Both the position numbers and the translations under genes were made by a program. Of a stretch of 64,000 bases of DNA, positions 27,215-36,146 are shown in pieces. The DNA is from Acidobacteriota bacterium (lineage in GTDB: Bacteria; Acidobacteriota; Vicinamibacteria; Vicinamibacterales; SCN-69-37): NCBI GenBank assembly GCA_016716905.1, contig JADJUS010000004.1, positions 62,001-126,000 of the forward strand. The letters are read 5' to 3'. A model generated the notes under the pieces. The model did not search any database. It had not been told where the DNA came from and was given only the letters and a program-made list of their open reading frames with translations. Numbering within the stretch: the stretch's first letter is position 1; each line of letters opens with the position of its first letter.

Positions 27215-27748
27215 ATGGCTGAATCCAACGCCTTGTTTCTGGCCTGTCATCAGGGACTCGTGAAATACCTCACGGGCGCCGTGGGCAATGCTGACACGGC
27301 CAGGGACCTGGCGCAGGATGTGTTCGTGCGAGTGGCGGCGGCGAACGCGCTCCCGACGACTGAAGAAGGCCGGCGGGCCTGGGTGTTCCACATCGCCCGC
27401 AACATCGCTATCGATCATCACAGACGCCAGAAACTCCGGCAGGTGGAGCCGATCACGATCGAGCCCGTCGTCAGCGCCGGCGGGTCCGCGGATACCGCGC
27501 TCATCGTGAACCAGGCTCTGGCGGCGCTCGATGACCTCGCTCGCGATGTGTTTCTGATGCGCGAAGTGGCGGGCCTGAGTTACACGGAGATCGCCGACGC
27601 CTGCAACCTGACGCCGAATGCCGTCCGATCGCGAATCCATCGAGCCCGGCTTGAGCTGCGCGAATACCTCCAACAACCGATTTCCGCGGCCCGCGCACGG
27701 CCGCTGCGTGCGGGTTTCCCTATCGACCGAAGGACCAACAATGCATGA
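27215..27748 (+). CDS. ECF-type RNA polymerase sigma factor
   Basis: 177 aa from ATG 27215 (GTG 27206 and TTG 27197 are in-frame alternatives). Region 2: DTARDLAQDVFVRVAA and AWVFHIARNIAIDHHRR. Region 4: LDDLARDVFLMREVAGLSYTEIADACNLTPNAVRSRIHRAR. Overlaps by 8 nt a small membrane-anchored protein, the usual place of an anti-sigma factor. Its own promoter is probably within or just after the repeat array upstream. Confidence 0.92.
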   Translation: MAESNALFLACHQGLVKYLTGAVGNADTARDLAQDVFVRVAAANALPTTEEGRRAWVFHIARNIAIDHHRRQKLRQVEPITIEPVVSAGGSADTALIVNQALAALDDLARDVFLMREVAGLSYTEIADACNLTPNAVRSRIHRARLELREYLQQPISAARARPLRAGFPIDRRTNNA

Positions 27749-28112
27749 CGTGATTTCAGCGTTCCTCGACAACGAACCCATTGACGGGCAAGAGCTGTCT
27801 GCCGCCCTCGCCACACCAGAGGGGCGGGACCTTCTGCTCGATCTGATCGCGATGCGGGTTGTGATCAACCCCATCGAAGTCGCGGCCCCAGTGGCAGTCC
27901 TGGCGCCGCGGCGCGTGCCGTGGATGTGGGCTTCCGCCGCTGCGGTGTTGATTGCCTTGGTTGGCGGGTACCAATTCGGACGAAATGCAGTGGGCAGTGC
28001 GACGCCTGCGCTTGGCGCGCCGGCGTCGGTTGCCGCGCCTGAGCCGACCACAGTAATTAAGTTCGAGCCGGGTGTGAACTGGACCGAATCGCCAGGAAGC
28101 GGGGGGAATTAG
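27741..28112 (+). CDS. Probable anti-sigma factor, single-pass membrane
   Basis: 123 aa. Cytoplasmic N-terminus MHDVISAFLDNEPIDGQELSAALATPEGRDLLLDL resembles short anti-sigma N-terminal helices; one membrane helix (WMWASAAAVLIALVGGYQF, about 57-75); a short Ala/Pro periplasmic tail. No HCC zinc motif. Start overlaps the sigma stop; the next gene begins 2 nt after its stop. Confidence 0.7.
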   Translation: MHDVISAFLDNEPIDGQELSAALATPEGRDLLLDLIAMRVVINPIEVAAPVAVLAPRRVPWMWASAAAVLIALVGGYQFGRNAVGSATPALGAPASVAAPEPTTVIKFEPGVNWTESPGSGGN

Positions 28113-28114
28113 CA

Positions 28115-29062
28115 ATGGGGATCATGAATCTCGTTTTCGCATTTGGCTTGTTGATTGGTGCGCCGGAGCAGGCAGCTCCACAGTTGTTTGACCTTACCCT
28201 CCACACAGAGATGAGGTTCGGCAACGAGCCAGGCGGGAGAAGCTCGTGGAGCTCGAAGCCGGTCGTGAAGGGGCAGTCGCTCCGGATGAGAACCTACTCA
28301 ATCGAGAATTCGTGTGGCTTCGCAGCAGGCACCATTTCTGAGTTCGATTCGAACGCAGCGATCGGATGGCAACTTGACGCGATGCCGGTTGAGATCACGG
28401 GTGAGAACGCAGTGATCCGGCTGCACTGGTCGAGAGAAGTCGAGCTCGGCAAGAGAGCAGGGAAGGAATTCAAAGAGGTTGTGGTCCTGCTTCGGCCCGG
28501 TGACTTCTTGCCGCTCGATACCTTTGTGTTGCCGCAAACGGCGAAATCTGAGTGCGGCGGTCCCGTTGCCACACTCATCGTCGGCCTCAGGGCGCAGGAA
28601 CCCGAGCGCAAGCGTGTGGCATCCACAGACCTGTGGCTGGTTCACAAGCAGCCTGGAGGCAAGGAGACGATGCAGCATATCAATGTGCGGGGTGAACTAA
28701 ATTCGAGCATTCCGTTCTTTTTCGACGAGGAACGTGTCGGCACTGCTGTGCTCGATGTGTTCGGTCAGTTCACCCTTCGCCCGAAGGCCGGAGACTCTTT
28801 AGCTCTCGAATTCAGCGCGCAGCGGCTCCTGGCTGGAGAGCAATACGGCCTCAACTCGAGCCACTTCGGCAGTAGCGCCGGCAGCAAGGTGGTCCTGTCT
28901 GATTCGCTCTCGGTCAGTAGTAACGGCGGCGGCAGGATGGTCCTTGAAATAGGGCCGGACTCGGTGACGTCGTTTGAGATACCGCAGGGATCCGGACCCG
29001 GGTGGAAAGCATTTGCCGGACATTCCTTGTCGGTGCGGGTGAAGAGCAGGCGGATGAGGTAG
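28115..29062 (+). CDS. Secreted protein of unknown function in the sigma operon
   Basis: 315 aa with an N-terminal signal peptide. The mature part is beta-rich: RSSWSSKPVVKGQSLRM, ENAVIRLHWSREVELG, EVVVLLRPGDFLPLDTF, TASVLDVFGQF-like strands, and a C-terminal VRVKSRRMR. No recognised domain. Codon use looks less GC-extreme than neighbours in places. Spacing of 2 nt from the anti-sigma gene indicates one operon; it may be the sensed or effector envelope protein. Confidence 0.7.
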   Translation: MGIMNLVFAFGLLIGAPEQAAPQLFDLTLHTEMRFGNEPGGRSSWSSKPVVKGQSLRMRTYSIENSCGFAAGTISEFDSNAAIGWQLDAMPVEITGENAVIRLHWSREVELGKRAGKEFKEVVVLLRPGDFLPLDTFVLPQTAKSECGGPVATLIVGLRAQEPERKRVASTDLWLVHKQPGGKETMQHINVRGELNSSIPFFFDEERVGTAVLDVFGQFTLRPKAGDSLALEFSAQRLLAGEQYGLNSSHFGSSAGSKVVLSDSLSVSSNGGGRMVLEIGPDSVTSFEIPQGSGPGWKAFAGHSLSVRVKSRRMR

Positions 29063-29063
29063 G

Positions 29064-29134
29064 CGTCCAGAGTCCAGAGTCCAGAGTCCTGGGCTTGCCT
29101 CGTCGTAGCCTTGGCGGAGGCGGTCCAGAGTCCA
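29064..29134 (+). repeat. GTCCAGA array with CTTGCC-core repeat
   Basis: Directly after the stop of the preceding gene; four 7-mer units, core, one more unit. Confidence 0.8.
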
Positions 29135-29252
29135 TATTGAAGAAATTGCCAGGGACGCAGACTTCGAGGTTGCACAGGTTGCGATCTTCTGGCCCAGGCC
29201 TCCGATTTCCCGGCGTTTTCGCCCTGGCATGCCGTGTGCTGCCATCGGTGCC

Positions 29253-29648
29253 ATGGGAGTGCGGCACGTTGAAGAGCTGAGGGCGTTCCAGCACGCGAGA
29301 GCGTTCAAGTGCGCAGTCTACGCGCTCGTGCGGGCCAGTCCCGACGCGAACGCCGACTTCAAGTACAGGGGCCAGCTGTTTGAATCGGCGGCTAGCGCAG
29401 AGATGAATATTGCTGAGGGCTGGCGCCGCTTTGGCGCGGGAGAGATTGCACAGTTCCTGCGTTTCTCGCGCGCGTCATTGGAAGAGGCCGAGCATCGGCT
29501 TCGGGATGGCGTAGACCGTGGCTATTTCACGATGGAGGCCTGTGGTCCGGCATTCGACCACGCCAGAAAATGTGGTGCCGCCACAATGGCACTCTGGAAG
29601 AGCCTCCAACCGTTCGTCAAAAAGCCGCAGAAGTCCGGGAGGCCGTAA
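29253..29648 (+). CDS. Four-helix-bundle protein (23S rRNA-intervening-sequence protein family)
   Basis: About 131 aa from ATG 29253 (29229 is an earlier in-frame ATG). Signature: HVEELRAFQHARAFKCAVYAL, FKYRGQLFESAASAEMNIAEGWRR, EIAQFLRFSRASLEEAEHRL. The family forms pentameric four-helix bundles, often encoded as solitary genes or inside rRNA intervening sequences; function unknown. Here it is not near rRNA and sits between two oppositely oriented copies of the 7-mer/core repeat. Confidence 0.85.
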   Translation: MGVRHVEELRAFQHARAFKCAVYALVRASPDANADFKYRGQLFESAASAEMNIAEGWRRFGAGEIAQFLRFSRASLEEAEHRLRDGVDRGYFTMEACGPAFDHARKCGAATMALWKSLQPFVKKPQKSGRP

Positions 29649-29653
29649 CCCCC

Positions 29654-29727
29654 CGGACTCTGGACTCTGGACTCTGGACCCGCCTACGCCAAGGCTACGG
29701 CGGGGCAAGCCCTGGACTCTGGACTCT
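29654..29727 (-). repeat. 7-mer array with core repeat, inverted
   Basis: GGACTCT units, core complement (CGCCAAGGCTACGGCGGGG) and two more units, running into the stop codon of the DUF2911 gene at 29726. Confidence 0.8.
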
Positions 29728-30355
29728 ATTGCGTCTTGAACGCGACCGACGCCATCGTCCTGTCCCACATGACCGCGAGGCGGCCACCGGTCTTGGTCAT
29801 GTCCACGAAGGCGATCGTGAACTCATCAACCGAGTACGGCAGCGCGTCGAGCTTCATCGGCACGCGAAGGACGTCGCGGTCCGCCGTGTAGTTGTAGGCG
29901 CCCCAGAGTTCGGTCTTGTTGGCCGGGTCGTACTTCTGCTGCGCGGGCCAGGAAGAGAGCACGAACGTCCACTCCTTTTCGGCGAGGCCGATGTACATCG
30001 AATACTCACCGGCCGGCAGGGCTTTGCCGGCGAAGTCGAGCGCCACGTCAGTCTTGAACCGTGTGGACTGGTCCGCGCCCGCACGCCAGACCGGCGCACC
30101 GGCGTTCAGCGTCTTGCCGTAGTCGGCCCCGGTGCCGAAGATATTCGCGCGCTGCCGCAACACGGGCCGACCGTACGTGACGTCGATCCACTTGCCGCCC
30201 TGATACGTCGAGCTGCGTTCGCCCTTGACCCAGTCGCCACCGATCTGCGTCGAGGCCTGACCCCGGCCACTCGCCGGCCGATTCGCCGGTGCCTGCGCCG
30301 CAAGCGCCACACCCATCACCGCCACCACACCACACACCAATAACCGCTTCACCAT
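29726..30355 (-). CDS. DUF2911 domain protein, secreted
   Basis: 209 aa from ATG 30355, with a signal peptide ending LAAQ. DUF2911 features: STYQGGKWIDVTYGRPVLRQRANIFG, GKTLNAGAPVWRAGADQSTRF, AGEYSMYIGLAEKEWTFVLSSW. Periplasmic or secreted; function of the family is unknown. Convergent with the four-helix-bundle gene. Confidence 0.85.
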   Translation of the reverse strand: MVKRLLVCGVVAVMGVALAAQAPANRPASGRGQASTQIGGDWVKGERSSTYQGGKWIDVTYGRPVLRQRANIFGTGADYGKTLNAGAPVWRAGADQSTRFKTDVALDFAGKALPAGEYSMYIGLAEKEWTFVLSSWPAQQKYDPANKTELWGAYNYTADRDVLRVPMKLDALPYSVDEFTIAFVDMTKTGGRLAVMWDRTMASVAFKTQ

Positions 30356-30400
30356 TCGTTTGCTCCTCAATTGGCGCGGCTAAAGCCACGCCCTCCATTT

Positions 30401-30480
30401 TCTGGACCCTGGACCCGCCTTCGCCAAGGCTACGGCGAGGCAAGCCCTGGACTCTGGACCCTGGACCCTGGACCCTGGAC
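30401..30480 (-). repeat. 7-mer array with core repeat, inverted
   Basis: GGACCCT/GGACTCT units on both sides of the core complement, ending at the stop codon of the M1 peptidase (30480-30482). Confidence 0.8.
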
Positions 30481-32458
30481 TATTTCACCACGTCCTGCAC
30501 CGCTGTTCTTGCCATTGGATGATACCCGTCTCTCGCCTTGGCGAAAATGCGGACCGCCAGGGCCTTGCCCTCGGGCGTCGCGGCCAGGTCGCGATACAGG
30601 GGGAGGATGAGCTTCCGGCGTCCGATGCGGACCATGTAGTCTTCCATCGCCGCGTACGCCTGTGTATAGCGCGTGGCGATTGCGAGCCTGAACCAGGCGT
30701 GCGCAATCTCCGAGTTGCCTGACTTCGTGAACCCAAACTGCCCGTCGAGCGCCCGCATTTGCGCCGGAGTCAGCGTGCGCGGCAGCGCATCCACAAAGTG
30801 AATCCACTCATGCGCCGACCACGACTTCGACGCAGACGCGAGCGTCGCAATGGGCGCGCCGGCAAGCCAGGCGTCGCGCGCGGCTTCCACCCTGACAAAC
30901 GCATCGGACTTCGGCAGCACCGCAAAGGCGGGCACACCTTCCGAGCGCAGCCACTCCTGCACCTGGGCGTCGGTGACCGCGCCCGGCGCGCGCGCCATGA
31001 GCTCGGCCTTTAAAAACGCAAGGAAGCTCTCCGTCGTGGCGCTCTGGAAGGCGTGCGTGTCGAACCACTTCCGCAGAAACGTGTCGAACTCCTGGCGTCC
31101 GTACTTGTCTTCCAGGAACCTGAGAAACAACGCGCCTTGTTCGTACGCCACCGACGAGTACGCGTCGTCCGGATCCCGGCCGGTCATGTCGGGCAGCAGC
31201 GTCTTGTCGCGCGGCACGGTGATGGTCGATCGCGAGTCTGCGAGGTCGGCTACGCCAATCATCGCTTCCATGTCGGCCCGATCCTTCCCGTACAGCGCTT
31301 CGATAATGCGGCGCTCAAGGTAGGTGGTAAATCCTTCGTTGAGCCAGAAGTCGGGCCACGTGGCGTTGGTCACGAGGTTGCCCGACCAGGAGTGCGCAAG
31401 TTCGTGAGCCACGAGAGAGACGAGAGACTTGTCGCCGGCGATCACTGTCGGCGTGGCAAACGTCAGCCGAGGATTCTCCATCCCACCGAACGGAAATGAC
31501 GGCGGCAACACCAGCAGGTCATACCGGCCCCACCGGTACGGCCCATACAGCTTCTCGGTAGCGGCCACCATCTGTTCGGTATCTTCAAACTCCCGCGCCG
31601 CGGCCTCCACCACGGAAGGCTCCGCCCAGATGCCGGTGCGCGGGCTCATCGCCTTGAACGTGAGATCGCCCACCGCAAGCGCGATGAGTGCGACGGAATC
31701 GGCTGCGGCATCCTGAATGTGAAGACGCCCGTGCCGGCGGTGCCCGGCGTCATCTCGGCCGCCATCACCGCGACCAGCTCTTTCGGCGTGCGAATGGTCG
31801 CGTCGTACGTCAGACGGACCCCCGGCAGATCCTGCAACGGAATAAACGACCGCGCCTGGATGGCCTGGGCCTGCGTAAAGAGGAACGGATGCGCGCGCCC
31901 CGCCGTCTGCGCCGGCGTGAGCCACTGCAGGCCTTTCGCGTCGGGCGACGATGAGTAGGTGATGCGGGCGCGGTCGGCTCCGGGTGGCATCGCGACTCGC
32001 AGCGCGCTGCCAAATGCCGGTGTCGCGGCGTCGAGCCTGAACGTGGTCGGAACCCACCCGGCCGTACCAATCGCAGCCTCGGCCTTCGTGATTGTGAGGT
32101 CGCGCGAGTCCAGCACCAATTCAGTGGCGGTCGGGTCGCGCCGCTCGAACTGCAGTTCCACGGTGCCCGCCAGCGTCTTCGCGCTAAAGTCCGTCGTCAA
32201 ATCCAGCACCAGGTGTTTCGTCGTGAATGCGTTGACGTTGGCGTACGACGACGAGTCGGTGGGGATGGGAATCATGGGGGTGTCTTTCGAGCCGCAGCCC
32301 GCGAGAAGGGCGCCGGCCGCCAGAAGGTACGCAGATGCCGTGAGCCGTCGGTAGGTCCCGGGTCCAGTGTCCAGGGTCCAGAGTCCTCTGTCGGGGTCCT
32401 GTGGGGTCCCGGGGTCAGCGATGCAGCGGGATGTGCAGATCTTAGAAAAAAACCTCAT
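30480..32458 (-). CDS. M1 family aminopeptidase, LTA4-hydrolase-like lipoprotein (one frameshift, start uncertain)
   Basis: Secreted zinc aminopeptidase. The exopeptidase motif GGMENPRLTF and zinc site HELAHSWSGN with the distal Glu of NEGFTTYLE are present. The N-terminal part (SYANVNAFTTKHLVLDLTTDF to TFRMPQPIPS) and C-terminal part (ALIALAVGDL onward) are in frames one base apart, breaking near 31695; one missing base would join them. A lipobox (LLAGCGSKD) gives export, but there is no normal start codon just before the signal. The open frame reaches back through a 7-mer repeat to ATGs at 32458/32461 inside a 73-bp tandem repeat. Confidence 0.85.
32355..32388 (+). repeat. GTCCAGG-type 7-mer array
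   Basis: Degenerate units lying in the predicted 5' part of the M1 peptidase reading frame (translated as LWTLDTGPG). Confidence 0.6.
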
Positions 32459-32590
32459 CATCTCCGTGTCTCCTGTGATCCGTCGTGACAAGGATGCAGC
32501 GCGACGTGAAGGTCTTCCAGAAGGTCCTCCGCGTCTCCGTGACTCCTGTGATCCGTCGTGATCGCGATGCAGCGCGACACCAGGCTCATG
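32421..32590 (+). repeat. 73-bp tandem repeat, two and a third units
   Basis: Units begin ATGCAGCGSGAYGT at 32421 and 32494 and a partial unit at 32567. They share CTCCTGTGATCCGTCGTGA. Related single fragments occur near 5290 and 52925. The array separates the divergent M1 peptidase and pssA genes. Confidence 0.8.
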
Positions 32591-32628
32591 CCCCCCAGTC
32601 TACTGCCGAGGTGCGGTACGCTGTGAAG

Positions 32629-33246
32629 ATGAGCAAAAGGCCGTCGATGCTCCGTTCGTACACCTGGGCTGATCTGCTCACCCTGGCCAACGCAGGGTGC
32701 GGTACGGTGACGATCTTCGCCTGCCTGAGCTATCTAGCGGGTGATCAGGAACGCTGGCTCTGGACGGCATTTGCCCTCCCTGTGCTGGCGCTCGTGTTTG
32801 ATGCGCTCGACGGGTGGGTGGCGCGTCTGGACGTGCGCCATAAGTCCGTGATGGGCGCCGAACTGGATTCTCTGGCCGACATCGTGTCGTTCGGCGTGGC
32901 GCCCGCCGTGCTGGCCTACACGCTCGGCCTGCGTGGGTTGTGGGACGCGATCTGCCTCATTCTGTTTGTGTGCGCCGGCATCAGCCGCCTGGCGCGATAC
33001 AACGTGACATCGAACGCACTGACCGACAGTGCCACAGGGAAAGTCCGCTACTTCGAAGGAACGCCGATTCCCACGAGTGTCTTCCTGGTGGTGGTGATGG
33101 CGGTGCTGTTTGCGTTTGACCTCACCGGATCAAACTTCGTGGGCGGCCACGTGAATCTCCTCGGCCGGCAGTTCCACCCGTTCTCGCTGCTGTTCCTGCT
33201 GAACGGAAGCCTGATGATCAGCACCATCAAGGTGCCGAAGCCCTGA
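32629..33246 (+). CDS. pssA: CDP-diacylglycerol--serine O-phosphatidyltransferase
   Basis: 205 aa integral membrane enzyme making phosphatidylserine. The CDP-alcohol phosphotransferase motif is complete: D58, D61-G62, A65-R66, G76, D80, D84 (DALDGWVARLDVRHK then GAELDSLAD). The SRLARYNV segment and PIPTS support class II PssA. ATG 32629 chosen because upstream in-frame sequence is the tandem repeat. The 3' end is duplicated just past the stop. Confidence 0.9.
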   Translation: MSKRPSMLRSYTWADLLTLANAGCGTVTIFACLSYLAGDQERWLWTAFALPVLALVFDALDGWVARLDVRHKSVMGAELDSLADIVSFGVAPAVLAYTLGLRGLWDAICLILFVCAGISRLARYNVTSNALTDSATGKVRYFEGTPIPTSVFLVVVMAVLFAFDLTGSNFVGGHVNLLGRQFHPFSLLFLLNGSLMISTIKVPKP

Positions 33247-33280
33247 CGGGCTTAAGGGTGCCGAAGCCCTGACGGGCTCA
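33231..33280 (+). repeat. 26-bp tandem duplication of the pssA 3' end
   Basis: GGTGCCGAAGCCCTGACGGG at 33231 recurs at 33257. The second copy reaches the stop codon of the convergent small membrane gene. Confidence 0.85.
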
Positions 33281-33487
33281 GGTTCGGGTCTTGACCGGGC
33301 AGGTTGAGACTCCAAGCAGCGTGTACAGCGGGCACGTGCCCAGGGCCCCGGTCAGAATCGGCACCACGCCGATGTAGCCCCACGCGCCGATGGTGCCCAT
33401 CGCCGCCATGCCGACAAGGGCCACGCCCAGGACGACCCTCGCCACACGTTCCATTGGATGTTCGTTCACTTTTAGCAGGCTGCTCAT
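33278..33487 (-). CDS. DUF2892 (YgaP-like) small membrane protein
   Basis: 69 aa with two hydrophobic helices. NEHPMERVARVVLGVALVG and GTCPLYTLLGVSTC are diagnostic of DUF2892. The two Cys of GTCP and STCP are conserved in the family. Function unknown; often linked to sulfur-transfer proteins. 9 nt downstream of the CcmH-like gene. Confidence 0.88.
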   Translation of the reverse strand: MSSLLKVNEHPMERVARVVLGVALVGMAAMGTIGAWGYIGVVPILTGALGTCPLYTLLGVSTCPVKTRT

Positions 33488-33496
33488 GCGGTGCTC

Positions 33497-33958
33497 CTAG
33501 TCAAGGTCTCGAAGGTCGTCGGTCAGTTGTTCGTTGAGCGCGCGGTCGTCTGCTGCCGGGCGCGCTTCGGGAGGGGCCGTAGTCTCACCCGGCGCGCTGA
33601 AGCGGCGAATCACGCCGACGATCAGGAGGACGCTACCCACGAGTGCCAGCGGCGGCAATACGTACAGCACGAGGTTGCTGCCGTGCGCCGGCGGCACCAC
33701 GAGGACTCCAGGGCCATGCTCGGCGACATACGCGGCAAGGATGACCTCTCGATTCTCGCCCTTCGCCAACCGGGTCCGGATGTCGCGACGCACCTCGTTG
33801 GCCGTGGGTGACTGATGCACCGATACCTGCTGCCGGAAGCAGCAGGGCGCCATCAACAGGTCCTCGATCTCGCGGGCCTCCCGTTCAGGGTCGGTTGCGC
33901 CCACCGCGACGCTGCCGAAGACCATCATCCAGACCATCCAGCCGCGCAGCCGTGTCAT
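33497..33958 (-). CDS. CcmH-like cytochrome c maturation protein with CC motif
   Basis: 153 aa from ATG 33958: signal peptide, a helical domain EREAREIEDLLMAPCCFRQQVSVHQS, then RLAKGENREVILAAYVAEHGPGVLVVPP and a C-terminal membrane helix. The layout matches CcmH/CycL, but the usual LRCxxC redox motif is replaced by adjacent cysteines (C39-C40). No other ccm gene is nearby. Either a CcmH variant or a relative with a different thiol chemistry. Confidence 0.75.
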   Translation of the reverse strand: MTRLRGWMVWMMVFGSVAVGATDPEREAREIEDLLMAPCCFRQQVSVHQSPTANEVRRDIRTRLAKGENREVILAAYVAEHGPGVLVVPPAHGSNLVLYVLPPLALVGSVLLIVGVIRRFSAPGETTAPPEARPAADDRALNEQLTDDLRDLD

Positions 33959-34032
33959 GACGTTCCCGCTCCAATCCGGCCGCCCGAGGGCGCCCTTCCC
34001 CTTAAGACTCTGAACCGGGAAAAAGGTGACAG

Positions 34033-36138
34033 ATGGGCGTATCATCGCGAATTATGACCTCACGCCTTATCCTCAGCGTCCTCATCCTGGGAACGATGAT
34101 TGTCGAACCGGCCGCGCTTTCGGCCCAGAACGCGGCCGCAGCGGCCGCCCAACTCCAGAATGCCTCGCCGCGGGCGATCCGCCGCGATGTGCCGCTGACC
34201 AACGCGATTCGGCGCGCCATTGACGCCGGCACCCGCGATCTCACTGGGCGGCCCGGCTCCAATTACTGGCAACTGGAGACCGACTTCACGATCGAGGCCC
34301 GGCTCGACCCGGCAACCCAGACCATCACCGGCACCGAGACCATCGTCATTCACAACAACAGTGCGGCGCCGTTGAACGAGTTGGTCATGCGGCTTGACCA
34401 CAACATTTTCCGCGGCCTGGTGCCGCGCGGCATGTCAGTGCCGGCCGAGAACACAGACGGCATGGTCGTGACGCGCCTGGCCATCGATGGCACAGTCATC
34501 GACCTGACGCCTCAGACTGGCGGTCGCCGTGGTGGCGGTGCCGGCGCGGGCGGCGCGCCCGCTCAGCGTTCGAATGCCGTGACGGGGCTCACCCAGACCG
34601 TGGCGCGGATCAGTCTCGCGAATCCGATTCCTGCAAAAGGCACCGCGCGCCTGGAAGTGGCATGGCGTACGAAGTTGCCGGGTGGACCGGCTGGCAGCGG
34701 CCATCGCATGACCCAGCGTTGGGATGACACCCTGTTCCAGCCCACGCAATGGTTCCCGCGGCTGGCCAAGTACGACGACATGCGCGGTTGGGACACGAGC
34801 CTCTATCTTGGTCCGTCGGAGTTCTACAACAACTTCGGCAAGTTCGACGTGAAGATCGATGTGCCCGCCGGCTGGATCGTCAGCGGCACTGGCGTGCTGC
34901 AGAATCCGGAACAGGTGCTCACCGCCACGGCGCGCCAGCGCCTGGCCACCGTCCTCTCGTCCGACGCCATCGTCACCATCGTGGGTCCAGACGAGATTGG
35001 CCCAGGGCAGGCGACGGCTCCCGGTGAACGACTCGTGTGGCACTTTGCAGCCGACAAGGTCAACGACTTTGCGTGGGCCACGGCGAAGAAGTTTGTGTGG
35101 CAGGCCACACGCGCCACTATTCCCACCAAGGGCCCGGTGCCCATCCACATGGTGTTTCTGCCTGAGCGTGCCGCGCAGTTTGCCAATGCCGGCCAGATCA
35201 CGCGTCACGCGCTCGAGTTTTACTCGAAGTTGTGGACGCCGTACCCGTTCCCGCAGCTGACGCTTCAGGACGGCCCCAGCGCGGGCATGGAATATCCGAT
35301 GGTCATCAACTCGAACCAGGGCGCGGCCGACCATGAGGCGGCACACCAGTGGTGGCCGATGATGGTGGGCACGAACGAAACACGCTATGGCTGGATGGAC
35401 GAAGGATTCAACCAGTACATGAATGTGCTGTCGGCCGCTGATTCGCGGGGTGTGCCGGCGAATCTGAACGGCGCAGGACAGAGTTACGGGCGTACGAGCG
35501 GCAGCGAAGACGAGCCGGCAATGATGTGGTCGGCGAATGATGCTGGCGTGATGTACGGCTTCCAGACCTACTCGAAGGCGCCGCTGATGCTGTCCATGCT
35601 CGGCGGCATTGTGGGAGACGAGGCTGTGCAGCACGCCATGAGCGAGTACTCGAAGGCATGGGCCTTCAAGCATCCCTCGCCGTGGGACTATGTCTTCTTC
35701 ATGAACAACGCCCTCAAACAGGACCTGGGCTGGTTCTGGTACTACTGGCTCTGGACCACGGAGTCTGTCGATGGCCGCATCGCGAACGTCGCCACGGCCG
35801 GGGCGCGGACAACGGTGACGGTGCGGCAGGATGGCCAAATGCCGTCACCCGTGGTGTTGAAGGTGAAGTTCACGGCGCCCGGTCAGTTGCCGCGGCCTGT
35901 AGCGAATGCCACGGTGAAGTTGCTGGATCCGCAGACCGCGCTGATCACATGGCCGGTGGATGTGTGGTTCAACGGCAGCCGGACGTTCAGTGCGGCGTTT
36001 GACTCCGCCGGTCGCGTGATTGAGACGATCACACTGGATCCGTCGTGCCGCTTCCCCGACCGTGACCCGAACGACAACGTGTGGCCCGCTCCGACGACGC
36101 CCCTGGCGCCCGGCGCCCGCGCGTATCAGTGCGGGTGA
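34033..36138 (+). CDS. Secreted M1 family metallopeptidase
   Basis: 701 aa. Signal peptide with cleavage near LSAQ. Zinc site H434-E435-x2-H438 and E457 (HEAAHQWWP, then WMDEGFNQY), preceded by an exopeptidase-type GPSAGMEYP motif (GxMEN variant). The middle holds a Gly/Arg/Ala-rich loop (RRGGGAGAGGAPAQR). ATG 34033 has AAAGGTG 5 nt upstream; ATG 34054 is possible. Not closely similar to the M1 enzyme at 30.5 kb. Ends at palindrome P2. Confidence 0.9.
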   Translation: MGVSSRIMTSRLILSVLILGTMIVEPAALSAQNAAAAAAQLQNASPRAIRRDVPLTNAIRRAIDAGTRDLTGRPGSNYWQLETDFTIEARLDPATQTITGTETIVIHNNSAAPLNELVMRLDHNIFRGLVPRGMSVPAENTDGMVVTRLAIDGTVIDLTPQTGGRRGGGAGAGGAPAQRSNAVTGLTQTVARISLANPIPAKGTARLEVAWRTKLPGGPAGSGHRMTQRWDDTLFQPTQWFPRLAKYDDMRGWDTSLYLGPSEFYNNFGKFDVKIDVPAGWIVSGTGVLQNPEQVLTATARQRLATVLSSDAIVTIVGPDEIGPGQATAPGERLVWHFAADKVNDFAWATAKKFVWQATRATIPTKGPVPIHMVFLPERAAQFANAGQITRHALEFYSKLWTPYPFPQLTLQDGPSAGMEYPMVINSNQGAADHEAAHQWWPMMVGTNETRYGWMDEGFNQYMNVLSAADSRGVPANLNGAGQSYGRTSGSEDEPAMMWSANDAGVMYGFQTYSKAPLMLSMLGGIVGDEAVQHAMSEYSKAWAFKHPSPWDYVFFMNNALKQDLGWFWYYWLWTTESVDGRIANVATAGARTTVTVRQDGQMPSPVVLKVKFTAPGQLPRPVANATVKLLDPQTALITWPVDVWFNGSRTFSAAFDSAGRVIETITLDPSCRFPDRDPNDNVWPAPTTPLAPGARAYQCG

Positions 36139-36146
36139 AAGGCAGC

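Noticed and set aside
29253..29648. rRNA intervening sequence
   Set aside because: The encoded family is found in 23S intervening sequences, but no rRNA sequence flanks it here.
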